From contig FCOD02000007.1 of the NCBI GenBank assembly GCA_001544655.2, positions 124,001 to 188,000 of the forward strand: a stretch of DNA of 64,000 nucleotides, read 5' to 3'. The position numbers were made by a program, and so were the translations under genes. This stretch comes from Caballeronia turbans. GTDB lineage: Bacteria; Pseudomonadota; Gammaproteobacteria; Burkholderiales; Burkholderiaceae. Positions within the stretch are counted from its first letter, which is position 1. Every line of letters begins with the position of its first letter. This document shows, piece after piece, positions 35,541 through 44,119 of this stretch. The notes beneath the pieces are model-generated. The model saw only the letters and a program-made list of their open reading frames with translations, searched no databases and had not been told where the DNA came from.

Positions 35541-36719
35541 ATGAACAAGTTGCTTATATCCGGCGCGACGACGATGTTCACGCTCGCCGGCGCGGCCCAT
35601 GCGCAAAGCAGCGTCACGCTCTACGGTCTCATAGACGCGGGCATTACTTATTCGAACAGTCAGATCAACACGACCGGCAGCGGGCACAGCAACTGGGAAT
35701 TGAAAAGCGGCCCGGTCCAGTACAGCCGATGGGGTTTGCGCGGCGCGGAAGATCTGGGCGCGGGATTGAAAGCCATCTTCAATCTGGAAAGCGGCTTCAA
35801 CCTTAACAATGGCCAGTACACGTCGAGCAACCGCATCTTCAATCGTCAGGCCTATGTCGGTTTGTCGAGCCGCGATTACGGCGTGCTCACGTTCGGCCGC
35901 CAGACCGACGACATGGTGGACTTTGTCGCGCCGCTTTCATTGACGGGCACCGAGTATGGCGGCACGCACTTCGCGCATCCGTTCGATATCGATAATCTCA
36001 ACGATTCATTTCAGATCAACAACGCCGTGAAGTATCAGAGCCCGGATTTTGCGGGATTCAAACTCGGGGCGTTATATGGATTCTCCAATCAGTCTGGCGG
36101 TTTTTCGAACAATCGCGCATACAGCCTCGGCATTTCGTATTTGTGGGGACCGCTCAATTTCGGCGCGGGTTTCCTGCAGCTCAACAGCGACGCCGCGACA
36201 CCGGGACAACTCAACGCAAACGGCGCCGTCACCGATACGACCGGCTCCTCGCTGATCGGCGCGCTCACGACGACCGCCGTACCGCTGGGCGCGCTGTCGA
36301 GCCGCCAGCAGACGTGGGGCGCGGGCGTGAACTATGCGTTCGGCCCGGCGGTGGCGGGCTTCGTCTACACGCAAACCAATCTGACGCAGTTGTTCCAGAC
36401 CGGTTTGAGCACGCACGTTCAAAACTTCGAAGGCAATTTGCGCTATGCGCTGACCCCGGCGGTCGAACTGTCCGCCGCCTACACGTATTCGCGCGCGGGC
36501 GGCCTCGCGGGCGCGGGCAATCCGCACTGGAACCAGGTCAGCGCGATGGCGGGCTATAGCTTCTCGCGACGCACCGATGTCTATGTGCAAGGTGTCTGGC
36601 AAGGCGTGAGCGCGAGCAGCAACTCGCCGTTGGGCGTCGCGTGGATCAACGGTCTCACGGCGCCGTCATCCACGAGCAACCAGGTCGAAGCGACGGTCGG
36701 CCTGCGCCATCGCTTCTGA
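35541..36719 (+). CDS. Outer membrane porin, Burkholderiales OmpC-like family
   Basis: The product is 392 residues starting MNKLLISGATTMFTLAGAA with signal cleavage at AHA|QS. SSVTLYGLIDAGITY and SRWGLRGAEDLGAGLKAIF are hallmarks of the Gram-negative porin_4 family; repeated aromatic-rich strands such as FGRQTDDMVDF follow and the C-terminus ends GLRHRF with the Phe needed for BAM. It forms a trimeric 16-strand pore for small hydrophilic solutes. The ATG at 35541 is chosen because the signal peptide begins there; a Met five codons earlier is in frame. It is one of many porins expected in this group. Confidence 0.92.
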   Translation: MNKLLISGATTMFTLAGAAHAQSSVTLYGLIDAGITYSNSQINTTGSGHSNWELKSGPVQYSRWGLRGAEDLGAGLKAIFNLESGFNLNNGQYTSSNRIFNRQAYVGLSSRDYGVLTFGRQTDDMVDFVAPLSLTGTEYGGTHFAHPFDIDNLNDSFQINNAVKYQSPDFAGFKLGALYGFSNQSGGFSNNRAYSLGISYLWGPLNFGAGFLQLNSDAATPGQLNANGAVTDTTGSSLIGALTTTAVPLGALSSRQQTWGAGVNYAFGPAVAGFVYTQTNLTQLFQTGLSTHVQNFEGNLRYALTPAVELSAAYTYSRAGGLAGAGNPHWNQVSAMAGYSFSRRTDVYVQGVWQGVSASSNSPLGVAWINGLTAPSSTSNQVEATVGLRHRF

Positions 36720-36740
36720 GCGCCGGCGCTTTACCGTCGA

Positions 36741-37436
36741 TCAGGCAGCAGGCCGAATGCCTTTGTCAGTCGCGTATGAAGGCGGCATCGACGCGCTTTC
36801 GACTGGCGCATCTTGCCGATGCCGATATTTGCGGCCCCATTCTGTCACGGCCAAAGCGCGTTCGTCGGTGCAGAAGTTTTCGAACTCTCGCCACGCCTCA
36901 TCGTAGTCACCTTCGCGTGCGAGATCGAATTGCTTTCCGCCGGTCGCGCACGAAGCGAGCTTCATGAACCGCTTCAATATCGGCCGGCATGCGTGGCTGA
37001 TGTAAGGGTCGGCTTCCTCTCTCGGCCACTCGTTCGCCGCAATGAGCATCTGACGCCACGCGAGAACGGTTTCGTGGCAGGCGTTGCATTGCGCGTCGCC
37101 CTGAATGAGCGCGCTCGCTTCGAGAACGGCGGTCGCGTGCTCTTCGAATTTCGACAGCTTGATCCAGGCGGCGCGGGCAAGGGAATCCGGTCTGCCGTCG
37201 TCGCCGTCGATGAGCGCGCCATCCATGGCCGATGGCGGCTCCAGCTTCATGACAATGCCTTCTTCGCGGAGCATCACGCGCACGCTGAAATCGGCGACGA
37301 GCATCGCGAGGCGGCATCGCCAGCGCATGCTCATGTCATGGAGCCACGTTTCATCGGACGTTCGAATCGCGGCGGCGATTTCCTCGCGCGCATCGGCGAG
37401 CCATCGGCTTTGCGCGAGTCGGTCTGCTGGTCTCAT
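36741..37436 (-). CDS. Hypothetical protein with a CxxCH motif
   Basis: This is a 231-residue protein of unknown function. It has one CNACHE heme-c-like motif near residue 118, a second pair of Cys further on (HACRP, SCATGG, FCTDE) and charged helical stretches. There is no signal peptide, so covalent heme attachment is unlikely; metal binding or a chance match is as plausible. It is convergent with the porin stop by 21 nt and divergent from the MFS exporter gene, with 168 nt between. Composition looks genuinely coding, unlike the overlapping plus-strand frame. Confidence 0.6.
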   Translation of the reverse strand: MRPADRLAQSRWLADAREEIAAAIRTSDETWLHDMSMRWRCRLAMLVADFSVRVMLREEGIVMKLEPPSAMDGALIDGDDGRPDSLARAAWIKLSKFEEHATAVLEASALIQGDAQCNACHETVLAWRQMLIAANEWPREEADPYISHACRPILKRFMKLASCATGGKQFDLAREGDYDEAWREFENFCTDERALAVTEWGRKYRHRQDAPVESASMPPSYATDKGIRPAA

Positions 37437-37604
37437 TGCGTCGTCTCGATGCGAACCGGAAGCGTCCGGCTTAACTCGCGCACCCGAAGTGCGCGTGACC
37501 CGGGGCGCCGGGCCGGCATTCGATCGCCTGCCACGTCCCGGGCGTGGACATGCGGACGCAATTGGCCTCTACTTAAGCCTTTCGTCGACGACAAGGAAGC
37601 GACA

Positions 37605-39182
37605 TTGCCCAGCCGATATTTCGACAACGAGCAACGCGCACATGCCGTCGCTGCTCAGGCCAGTCCTTGCGATGAGCTCGTCATTCGCGCGCAGCCCGTC
37701 GCCGTCGCCGCACCGTGCCGGCGCAAGCGCCTCGCTCTGTCGGCGACGATCCTCGGTTCGAGCATGGCGTTCATCGACGGCTCGGTCGTCAACGTCGCGC
37801 TGCCGTCGATCCAGAACGAGCTCGGCGCGAGCATCGCGGCGATGCAATGGGTCGTCAACGCGTATCTGCTGTTTCTGGGTGCGCTCGTGCTGGTCGGCGG
37901 CTCGATGGGCGACAAGCTCGGCCGGCGCAAAGTGTTCATCGCGGGCATCGCGCTCTTCACGGTCGCGTCGGCGGCGTGCGGCTTCGCGCCGAATACGAGC
38001 TGGCTCATCGCGGCGCGTGCGTGGCAGGGCGTCGGCGCGGCGCTGCTCGTGCCGGGCAGCCTCGCGATCATCGGCGCGGTGTTCGAGGGCGAAGCACGCG
38101 CACGCGCGATCGGCACATGGGCGGGCGTCGGCGCGATCACATCGTCGGTCGGGCCGGCGGCAGGCGGCTGGCTCGTCGATGCATTTTCCTGGCGCGCGAT
38201 CTTCTTCCTCAATCTGCCGCTCGCGGCCGCGACGATCGCGCTGGCAGTCGCCTCCGTGCCCGACAGTCACAACGCCGACGCGCCGCAGACGCTCGACTGG
38301 CCGGGCGCCGCGAGCGCGGCAGCGGGACTCGCCGCGCTGACCTACGGTCTCACCGAGGCGCCGTCGCGCGGTTTCGCCGATCCGCTCGTGCTCGGCACGA
38401 TCGGCGCGGGCGTGGTGCTGCTCGGTGCGTTCGTCGCGATCGAAGCGAAATCCCGCGATCCGATGATCCCGCTCGACATCTTCCGCTCGCGCGATTTCAG
38501 CGGCGCCAATCTCGTCACGTTGCTGCTGTATTTCGGACTCGGCGGCGTGCTGTTCTTTCTGCCGTTCACGTTGATCCGCGCGTATGGCTTCAGCGCGACC
38601 GAAGCGGGCGCGGCGGTGCTGCCGATGCCGCTCATCATCGGCTTGCTGTCGCGCTTCACGGGAGGGTTGACGAGCCGCTTCGGCGCGCGGGCGTTGCTGA
38701 TCGCCGGGCCGTGCGTCGCGGGTCTCGGCTTCGGGATGCTCGCGCTGCCGTTCGTCGCGGGCAGCTATTGGGCGGGGTTCCTGCCCGCGCTCGTCGTGCT
38801 CGGGCTCGGCATGACGATCACCGTCGCGCCGCTGACGACGACCGTGATGGCGTCGGTGGGCAGCGAACGCGCGGGCATCGCGTCCGGCATCAACAACGCT
38901 GTTGCGCGCGTGGCGAGCCTGCTCGCGGTCGCGGTGCTCGGCATCGCGTTCGTGTGGTCGCACGATGCGGCCTTGTCGGCGCGGCTCGATCGCCTGCACT
39001 TGCCGCACCAGCGCATGCGCGTGCTCGATGCGGATGAACAGTCCGCCGCGCCTTCGACGCCGCTCGCCCGCGCGCAGGCCGATGCCATCGCCGATGCCCT
39101 GCGCGCGGTCGCCGCGCTGTCCGCCGTGTGCGCCTTTGCGGCTGCGGGCGTCGCCGCGGCAACCATCCGTCGCAAGAAATAA
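37605..39182 (+). CDS. MFS exporter, DHA2 (14-helix, EmrB/QacA) family
   Basis: The product is 525 residues starting at a TTG at 37605, which has AAGGAAG 5 nt upstream and keeps the cytoplasmic N-terminus; no in-frame ATG occurs until inside TM1. FIDGSVVNVALPSIQ is the DHA2 motif D1-like TM1 segment, GDKLGRRKVF is motif A, and GPAAGGWLVDAFSWRAIFFLN is motif C. It likely expels toxic compounds by proton antiport. The much longer frame from 36813 overlaps the CxxCH gene and is rejected. A terminator for the opposite gene begins 4 nt after its stop. Confidence 0.87.
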   Translation: MPSRYFDNEQRAHAVAAQASPCDELVIRAQPVAVAAPCRRKRLALSATILGSSMAFIDGSVVNVALPSIQNELGASIAAMQWVVNAYLLFLGALVLVGGSMGDKLGRRKVFIAGIALFTVASAACGFAPNTSWLIAARAWQGVGAALLVPGSLAIIGAVFEGEARARAIGTWAGVGAITSSVGPAAGGWLVDAFSWRAIFFLNLPLAAATIALAVASVPDSHNADAPQTLDWPGAASAAAGLAALTYGLTEAPSRGFADPLVLGTIGAGVVLLGAFVAIEAKSRDPMIPLDIFRSRDFSGANLVTLLLYFGLGGVLFFLPFTLIRAYGFSATEAGAAVLPMPLIIGLLSRFTGGLTSRFGARALLIAGPCVAGLGFGMLALPFVAGSYWAGFLPALVVLGLGMTITVAPLTTTVMASVGSERAGIASGINNAVARVASLLAVAVLGIAFVWSHDAALSARLDRLHLPHQRMRVLDADEQSAAPSTPLARAQADAIADALRAVAALSAVCAFAAAGVAAATIRRKK

Positions 39183-39219
39183 AAAAATCCCGATGCCGGC
39201 CAGACCGGTCATCGGGATT
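39181..39219 (-). terminator. Rho-independent terminator of the sterol desaturase gene
   Basis: AATCCCGATG and CATCGGGATT form a perfect 10-bp stem (39186-39195, 39210-39219). On the minus strand it is followed by seven T residues, so it ends the gene at 39246-40169. It overlaps the 3' end of the convergent exporter gene. Confidence 0.85.
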
Positions 39220-39245
39220 GGAAAGTACGGCTTTCGATGCGCTTC

Positions 39246-40169
39246 TTATTGGCCGGCGTGTGCCGGTTGTCGTTCGATCGCCTTCGCGCGCTTTTGCAAT
39301 TCTTCGGTCGTGTGGCCTTCGCCGTTCGGCAGCCAGCCCGGCGGACGCAGCAGGAAGCCGGCGGCATCCGACACGCTCTTCGCGTTGACCATGTCCTTCG
39401 CAAGACTGACCCAGTGCTCCATCTCGACGACGATCGGGTTATGCGAGGTCACCGGCGTCGTCAGACCGTACACACACGGCTCTTCGGCGCGTTCTTCCAC
39501 GTAGGTGCCGAACAGCCGATCGAAGATGATCAGCACGCCGCCGAAGTTCGCATCGAGATACGTCGCGTTCGATGCGTGGTGCACACGGTGCGACGACGGC
39601 GTGTTGAACACATATTCGAGCCAGCCGAGCTTCGGAATCCACGTCGCGTGCAGCCAGAATTGATAGAGCAGGTTGATCGATACGACTGCGAGCACCACAT
39701 CGGGCTTCACGCCGAACCACACGAGCGGGGTGAAGAAGATGGCCGAGCCCGCGATCTTGGTCAGCCAGCCGAGACGGTACGCGGACGACAGCGTCAACTG
39801 GTTCGGCGAGTGATGGACCGCGTGATTTGCCCAGAAGAAGCGGATCGTGTGCGACGCGCGGTGATACCAGTAGTAGCAGAACTCCTGTCCGATGAAGAGC
39901 AGAAAGAGCGTCAGCGCCGTATTCGTCGTGACAGTGTGAACGCGATGCTCCCACGCGAAGTTGAACACCGGCGTCGCGAGCGAGATCGGCACGAACGTGA
40001 GCAGTTTGCGGCCGATGAGATCGACGAGCGAGATCCACGTCTCGTGCCAGTCGAATGCCTTGTCGGTACCCTTGTTTTTGAAATGCAGCACGACAGCTTC
40101 GATCATCGACGCGGTGAGAACGATGCCCATCGCGTACAGCGAGATTTTTCCAAGCAGTTCCAGTTCCAT
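39246..40169 (-). CDS. Sterol desaturase / fatty acid hydroxylase family membrane protein
   Basis: The product is 307 residues with four or five membrane helices. The di-iron histidine motifs are YHRASH, NHAVHH and HRVHHA, the eight-histidine pattern of the fatty acid hydroxylase superfamily. Family members hydroxylate or desaturate lipids at the membrane using O2; in bacteria the substrate is often a fatty acid, carotenoid or hopanoid-like lipid. The start MELELLGKISLYAMG at 40169 sits ahead of TM1. The Asn-rich C-terminal domain has no further signature. The substrate is not known. Confidence 0.88.
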   Translation of the reverse strand: MELELLGKISLYAMGIVLTASMIEAVVLHFKNKGTDKAFDWHETWISLVDLIGRKLLTFVPISLATPVFNFAWEHRVHTVTTNTALTLFLLFIGQEFCYYWYHRASHTIRFFWANHAVHHSPNQLTLSSAYRLGWLTKIAGSAIFFTPLVWFGVKPDVVLAVVSINLLYQFWLHATWIPKLGWLEYVFNTPSSHRVHHASNATYLDANFGGVLIIFDRLFGTYVEERAEEPCVYGLTTPVTSHNPIVVEMEHWVSLAKDMVNAKSVSDAAGFLLRPPGWLPNGEGHTTEELQKRAKAIERQPAHAGQ

Positions 40170-40461
40170 GATGGTTCGCCTTGGTGGGTGGTTGCGAATG
40201 AGCCCATTGTGGCGATCGGCCTGGTTAAAAACCACGCACAAACTATTTCATGGAATGTCACGAGCCGGCCGCAAAGCCTTATGGCGTAAGGGGCGGGCGA
40301 TTCGCGGGAGTTGTTTCAAGGCATGTCGGCTCGAGACGGGGCTTCCGGACAAGACGCGAGGGCCGCTATAGGAAGTCGGGCCCCGCGCCGCTCGATTCAC
40401 TCAATCGTGATGTAGGTAAGCAGCTTACGGCAAGCTTGTGCGTGCGGTCAGACGTCGATAG
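40170..40461. other. Divergent gap without genes
   Basis: This stretch (with the Fur site and leader below, 372 bases in all) separates the desaturase and PepSY genes. I see no ORF worth calling apart from a 15-codon leader near its right end. It must hold both promoters. Confidence 0.5.
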
Positions 40462-40481
40462 AATGCGAACAATTCCTATTT
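40462..40481. promoter_or_regulatory. Fur-box-like site ahead of the PepSY gene
   Basis: AATGCGAACAATTCCTATTT matches the usual proteobacterial Fur pattern AATGAGAACAATTCTCATTT at 17 of 20 positions. It is 60 nt ahead of the PepSY ATG. PepSY membrane proteins often accompany ferric siderophore uptake, so iron control fits. Confidence 0.6.
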
Positions 40482-40497
40482 ACGTGGCATCCAGAAA

Positions 40498-40545
40498 ATG
40501 ATCGCTGTTGCAAAAAACTGTCGCACCCAGGCATCGGCGGCATGA
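40498..40545 (+). CDS. Possible 15-codon leader peptide
   Basis: MIAVAKNCRTQASAA starts at an ATG at 40498 and stops at TGA 40543-40545, overlapping the PepSY start codon by ATGA. It may couple translation of the main gene, which lacks a good ribosome site of its own. No strong site precedes the leader either, so it could be chance. Confidence 0.3.
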   Translation: MIAVAKNCRTQASAA

Positions 40546-41765
40546 GGCCGGTTTTGGTTCGCCTGCATCGCTGGCTCGGTGTCGCGACGGCGCTCTTTCT
40601 GTTCGTTTCGGGTCTCACCGGCGCGATCATCGCGTGGGACCATGAAATCGATGCGCTCCTCAATCCGTCTTTCTTCCACGCGCGCACCGATGGTCCCGCG
40701 CTGCCGCCGCTCGAACTCGCGCGACGCGTCGAGGCTGCCGATCCGCGCATCGAAGTGACGTATATGCCGCTCGGCTTCGAGCCGGGACACACCGCGCAGA
40801 TGATGGTGATGCCGCGCACGAACCCGGCGACGAACGCGCCCTACGAGGTGGCGTACAACCAGATCGCCGTCGATCCGGCGACCGCTCAGGTGCAGGCGCG
40901 GCGCATGTGGGGCGCCGTGTCGCTCGCGCGCATCGACCTGATGCCGTTCCTCTACAAGCTGCATTACACGCTGCATCTGCCCGTTGTCGGCGGCTTCGAC
41001 ATCGGCACGTGGCTGATCGGCATCGTCGGCATCCTGTGGTTCTTCGACAGCGGTATCGCGCTGTTCCTGTCGTTCCCGAGCGTGAAGGCATGGCGCAAGT
41101 CTTTCGCATTCCGCGTGAAGCGCGGCGGCTATGCGCTCACGTTCGACCTGCATCGCTCCGGCGGCGTGTGGATCTGGGGCCTGCTGCTCGTGATGGCGCT
41201 CACGTCGATTTCGATGAATCTCTCCGAGCCTGTGATGCGCCCGGTCGTTTCGATGTTTTCGAAGCTCTCGCCTTCGTTTCTCGATAACGCGGAGCTCGTG
41301 CGCGCCGGTCCGCCGGGCAGGCCGCTCGCCACGCGCGAGCAGATTCTGGAGATGGCCGCGCGCGACGCGAAGCACCAGAACCTGACCGAGCCGATGGGCG
41401 CGCTCTACTACGCGCCGATGTTCAAGGCCTACGGCGTCGGCTTCTTCGCGCCCGGCCACGATCACGGCGACGTCGGACTCGGCAACGCATGGCTTTATTA
41501 CAACGCGCAGACGGGCACGCTCGCGGGCTCGTCGATTCCCGGCCGCGGCTCGGCCGGCGACATCTTCATGCAGGCGCAGTTTCCGTTGCACTCGGGGCGG
41601 ATCGTCGGTCTCGGCGGGCGCATTCTCGTGAGCGCGCTGGGCGTCGCGGTCGCGGTGCTCAGCGCGACGGGCCTCATCATCTGGTTCAGGAAGCGTTCCG
41701 CGCGCCGTCATTCGGCGGCCGTTGCGAGCGCGCGCGCGGCTCGCGGAGGATCGTTATCGTCGTGA
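40542..41765 (+). CDS. PepSY-associated transmembrane protein (iron-uptake type)
   Basis: The product is 407 residues with four membrane helices. LVRLHRWLGVATALFLFVSG is the family N-terminal helix, IDLMPFLYKLHYTLHLP follows the periplasmic PepSY domain, FDLHRSGGVWIWGLLLVMAL is the third helix, and the last is LVSALGVAVAVLSATGLIIWF. His residues in HRWLG, LHYTLH and DLHRSG may bind heme, as proposed for related ferric reductases. Proteins of this type sit beside TonB receptors and may reduce ferric siderophores at the inner membrane; no receptor is nearby. The 3' end is convergent with the EgtB-like gene. Confidence 0.87.
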   Translation: MRPVLVRLHRWLGVATALFLFVSGLTGAIIAWDHEIDALLNPSFFHARTDGPALPPLELARRVEAADPRIEVTYMPLGFEPGHTAQMMVMPRTNPATNAPYEVAYNQIAVDPATAQVQARRMWGAVSLARIDLMPFLYKLHYTLHLPVVGGFDIGTWLIGIVGILWFFDSGIALFLSFPSVKAWRKSFAFRVKRGGYALTFDLHRSGGVWIWGLLLVMALTSISMNLSEPVMRPVVSMFSKLSPSFLDNAELVRAGPPGRPLATREQILEMAARDAKHQNLTEPMGALYYAPMFKAYGVGFFAPGHDHGDVGLGNAWLYYNAQTGTLAGSSIPGRGSAGDIFMQAQFPLHSGRIVGLGGRILVSALGVAVAVLSATGLIIWFRKRSARRHSAAVASARAARGGSLSS

Positions 41766-41829
41766 CGAGATCGCGAACGTCGACCTCGCCGGGGCCGCAT
41801 GTCGTATCGGCCGGCGCTTCGGCAAAAAA

Positions 41830-43128
41830 TCACGACGAGGAAACGAGCCGAAACCCCGCATAGACATACTGATAATGCGCCTGGAACCAGTTGCGGAAAC
41901 TCGGCCGCAACATGCACGCGGCGGTGCGCGGCGAGCCGCCTTTCATCACGAAGTGCTTGCCGTCGAAGAAATTTGCCGAGTAGCCGAGATAGAACGGAAA
42001 CGGCTCGAAGCCTTGCAGCGGCCCGAACTCGGTCGACGTCCATTCCCAACCATTGCCGAATTGTCCTTCGACGCCGAACTCGCTTCGATTCTCCGGATGC
42101 GCCTGCACCGGCGACGGATCCCATCGGCGGAAATCGAAATTGCCCTCGGTCACGTGAGGCGTGCCGAGCGCGGCGCGCTGCCACTGCGCCTCCGTCGGCA
42201 GCGCCTTGCCTGACCAGCGTGCATAGGCCTTTGCCTCGGCATGGCTCACGTACACGGGCCAGTCGGGCGGCAGCGCGATTTCATCGAACATCGTGCGCAG
42301 CTTCCACGTGTCTTGCGCATCGGCGCCGGGAATCCAGAAGGCCGGATGCGCGATGCGCTGCTCTTCCTTCCACGCCCAGTCGGCGGCGTCCCAGTAATCT
42401 CGATTCCAGTAGCCGCCCGCATCGATGAACCGCAGGTACTCGCCGTTGGTCACCATGAAGCGGTCGATTTCGAACGCGGGCACGTCGATGCGCTCCTCGC
42501 CGAACTCGTTGTCCCAGCCGAACCGGCCGCTTTCGCGCGTCAGGCCGAGTGTCACGCTGCCGGCCGGCACGCGCACGGTTCCATGCGTCGGCACGCGATC
42601 GGAGGCGCGCTCCGAACGGGCATCGGATGGTGCAATTTTTCTATCGACCGGCAATTGATGCAGCATGTACGCAAGCGTTTCGGCATGCATCAGCCGATGC
42701 TCGATCGCCACTTCCAGCAATTGCGCGGGCGATTCGCCAGCGCGCACGGGCGCGGCGGCGACTTTGATCGGATCGAAATGCGCGTCGATCTCGGCGCGGA
42801 CCGCGTCCCTGTATGCGCGCACTTCGTCGAGCGAGGGCCAGTCGGCCGGCTGATCGGTAGGCAACCCCCCGTCCACCGGATCGATGCCGAAGGCGAAGAG
42901 CTCGTCGTAGGCGGGATTCGGGCTCGGCAGGTCGAAGAGGCGCTGATCGAGAAGATTGCGGTCGAAGGCTTCGAGATGCCCGATATAGAAGACGATGCGA
43001 TGGCGCTCGGCGATCGGCCTGTCGTAGAGATGCTCGGGTTTGACGACGTCGAAGAGTTCGTCGGTCACGCGCCGCGCTTCGGCGAGGCGCTCGAGCAGCG
43101 GATGACGCAGGGAAGGTTCGCGGTTCAT
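41830..43128 (-). CDS. EgtB/SenA-type non-heme iron enzyme (DinB plus formylglycine-generating-like domains)
   Basis: The product is 432 residues. The N-terminal DinB-like domain has FYIGHLEAFDRNLL and the iron triad HRLMHAETL (HX3HXE, about residues 145-153). The C-terminal sulfatase-modifying-factor (FGE) domain has FEIDRFMVTNGEYLRFIDAG, WSGKALPTEAQWQRAAL and GNGWEWTSTEF. EgtB joins Cys or gamma-Glu-Cys to trimethylhistidine in ergothioneine synthesis, and SenA does the selenium version. Neither an egtD-type methyltransferase nor senB/senC is close, so the true reaction is open. The ATG at 43128 has GGAG 10 nt upstream; a TTG at 43137 is possible. Confidence 0.82.
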   Translation of the reverse strand: MNREPSLRHPLLERLAEARRVTDELFDVVKPEHLYDRPIAERHRIVFYIGHLEAFDRNLLDQRLFDLPSPNPAYDELFAFGIDPVDGGLPTDQPADWPSLDEVRAYRDAVRAEIDAHFDPIKVAAAPVRAGESPAQLLEVAIEHRLMHAETLAYMLHQLPVDRKIAPSDARSERASDRVPTHGTVRVPAGSVTLGLTRESGRFGWDNEFGEERIDVPAFEIDRFMVTNGEYLRFIDAGGYWNRDYWDAADWAWKEEQRIAHPAFWIPGADAQDTWKLRTMFDEIALPPDWPVYVSHAEAKAYARWSGKALPTEAQWQRAALGTPHVTEGNFDFRRWDPSPVQAHPENRSEFGVEGQFGNGWEWTSTEFGPLQGFEPFPFYLGYSANFFDGKHFVMKGGSPRTAACMLRPSFRNWFQAHYQYVYAGFRLVSSS

Positions 43129-43293
43129 GTCGCCCAATCTCCGTGGCTGGCCTGTTGGCTTCGCATTCGATCAAAGGGCGCCGAAGCGCCCGTTTGGCCG
43201 AACAAAAGAGACTAAACCTTAGCGAACCGCGTGCCAACCGAAATATGGAGGGCGATTATTTCCGCACGCGCAATAATCGCGGGCGCTGTTCCT

Positions 43294-44013
43294 TCAGACG
43301 GCGTGCAAGGCGTCGAAGTCGCGGATACGGATGAACTTGCCCTGCGTTTCGATGAAACCCGCCTTGTCGAAGCGCGACAGCGTGCGGCTGACCGTTTCGA
43401 GCGTCATGCCGAGGTAGCTGCCCATGTCGTCGCGCGTCATGCGCAGCGTGAACTCCGAGGACGCGTACCCGCGCTTCGATAGGCGCGACGACAAATCGAG
43501 CAGCAGCCGCGCGACACGCTCGTCCGCCCGCAACATGCCGAGCCTCACGACATGGTTCGCCTCGCGGTTCACGGCGTGGCTCATCATGCGATGCAGGCGC
43601 CTTTGCAGCGCGTCGGTTTCGCGGCACATGCGCTCGAAGAGCGAATAGGGCACGACGCAGACGGAGCTGTCTTCCAGTGCGATCGCGGCGCACGTATGCT
43701 CGCCTTCCTCGATGCCTTCGAAGCCGAGCGCGTCGCCGGCGAGCAACAGTCCCGTCACCTGCTCGCGGCCGCCGTCGTGCGTGATGACCGTCTTGATCGA
43801 CCCGGAGCGCACGGCGAACAGGGAATCGAAGCGGTCGCCGGCGCGAAAGAGGGCGTCGCCGCGCTTGACCTTGCGCGTCACGGAGATGATGTTCTCCAGC
43901 TTGGCGATGTCGTTGGCGCACAGGCCTTCGGGCATGCAGAGATGCCGCATCGCACACGTCGAGCAATGTGCCGAGTTGCGACGCGCGCGGGAGTTGTCAG
44001 ACAAGGCGGTCAT
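43294..44013 (-). CDS. FNR-type Crp family regulator (oxygen-sensing [4Fe-4S])
   Basis: The product is 239 residues. The N-terminal C17, C20 and C26 (CSTCAMRHLC) with C108 reproduce the cluster ligands of E. coli FNR (C20, C23, C29, C122). The cyclic-nucleotide fold is followed by a winged helix with TLETVSRTLSRF, whose ExxSR gives TTGAT-type half-site recognition. It likely switches genes on at low oxygen. C32 is an extra Cys. It is 107 nt downstream of the universal stress protein gene on the same strand, past a terminator, so it has its own promoter. Confidence 0.88.
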   Translation of the reverse strand: MTALSDNSRARRNSAHCSTCAMRHLCMPEGLCANDIAKLENIISVTRKVKRGDALFRAGDRFDSLFAVRSGSIKTVITHDGGREQVTGLLLAGDALGFEGIEEGEHTCAAIALEDSSVCVVPYSLFERMCRETDALQRRLHRMMSHAVNREANHVVRLGMLRADERVARLLLDLSSRLSKRGYASSEFTLRMTRDDMGSYLGMTLETVSRTLSRFDKAGFIETQGKFIRIRDFDALHAV

Positions 44014-44078
44014 TTGGGCTTCGTTTTGTTGATGAATGACAAAACGATTGTCCCATAGCCCCTCGGCCCGGCCGCGTG

Positions 44079-44108
44079 AAAAATTGACGCGGCCAGGGCA
44101 TCCGTCAA
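44079..44108 (-). terminator. Terminator of the universal stress protein gene
   Basis: TTGACG (44084-44089) pairs with CGTCAA (44103-44108) and, read on the minus strand, is followed by TTTTT. A second stem, GGCCGCGT/ACGCGGCC (44070-44094), overlaps it and could compete. Confidence 0.55.
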
Positions 44109-44119
44109 GCTTTTTTACC

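Noticed and set aside
37569-39212. Long minus-strand frame opposite the DHA2 exporter
   Set aside because: Arg/His/Glu-rich translation with no domain; the plus-strand transporter is certain.
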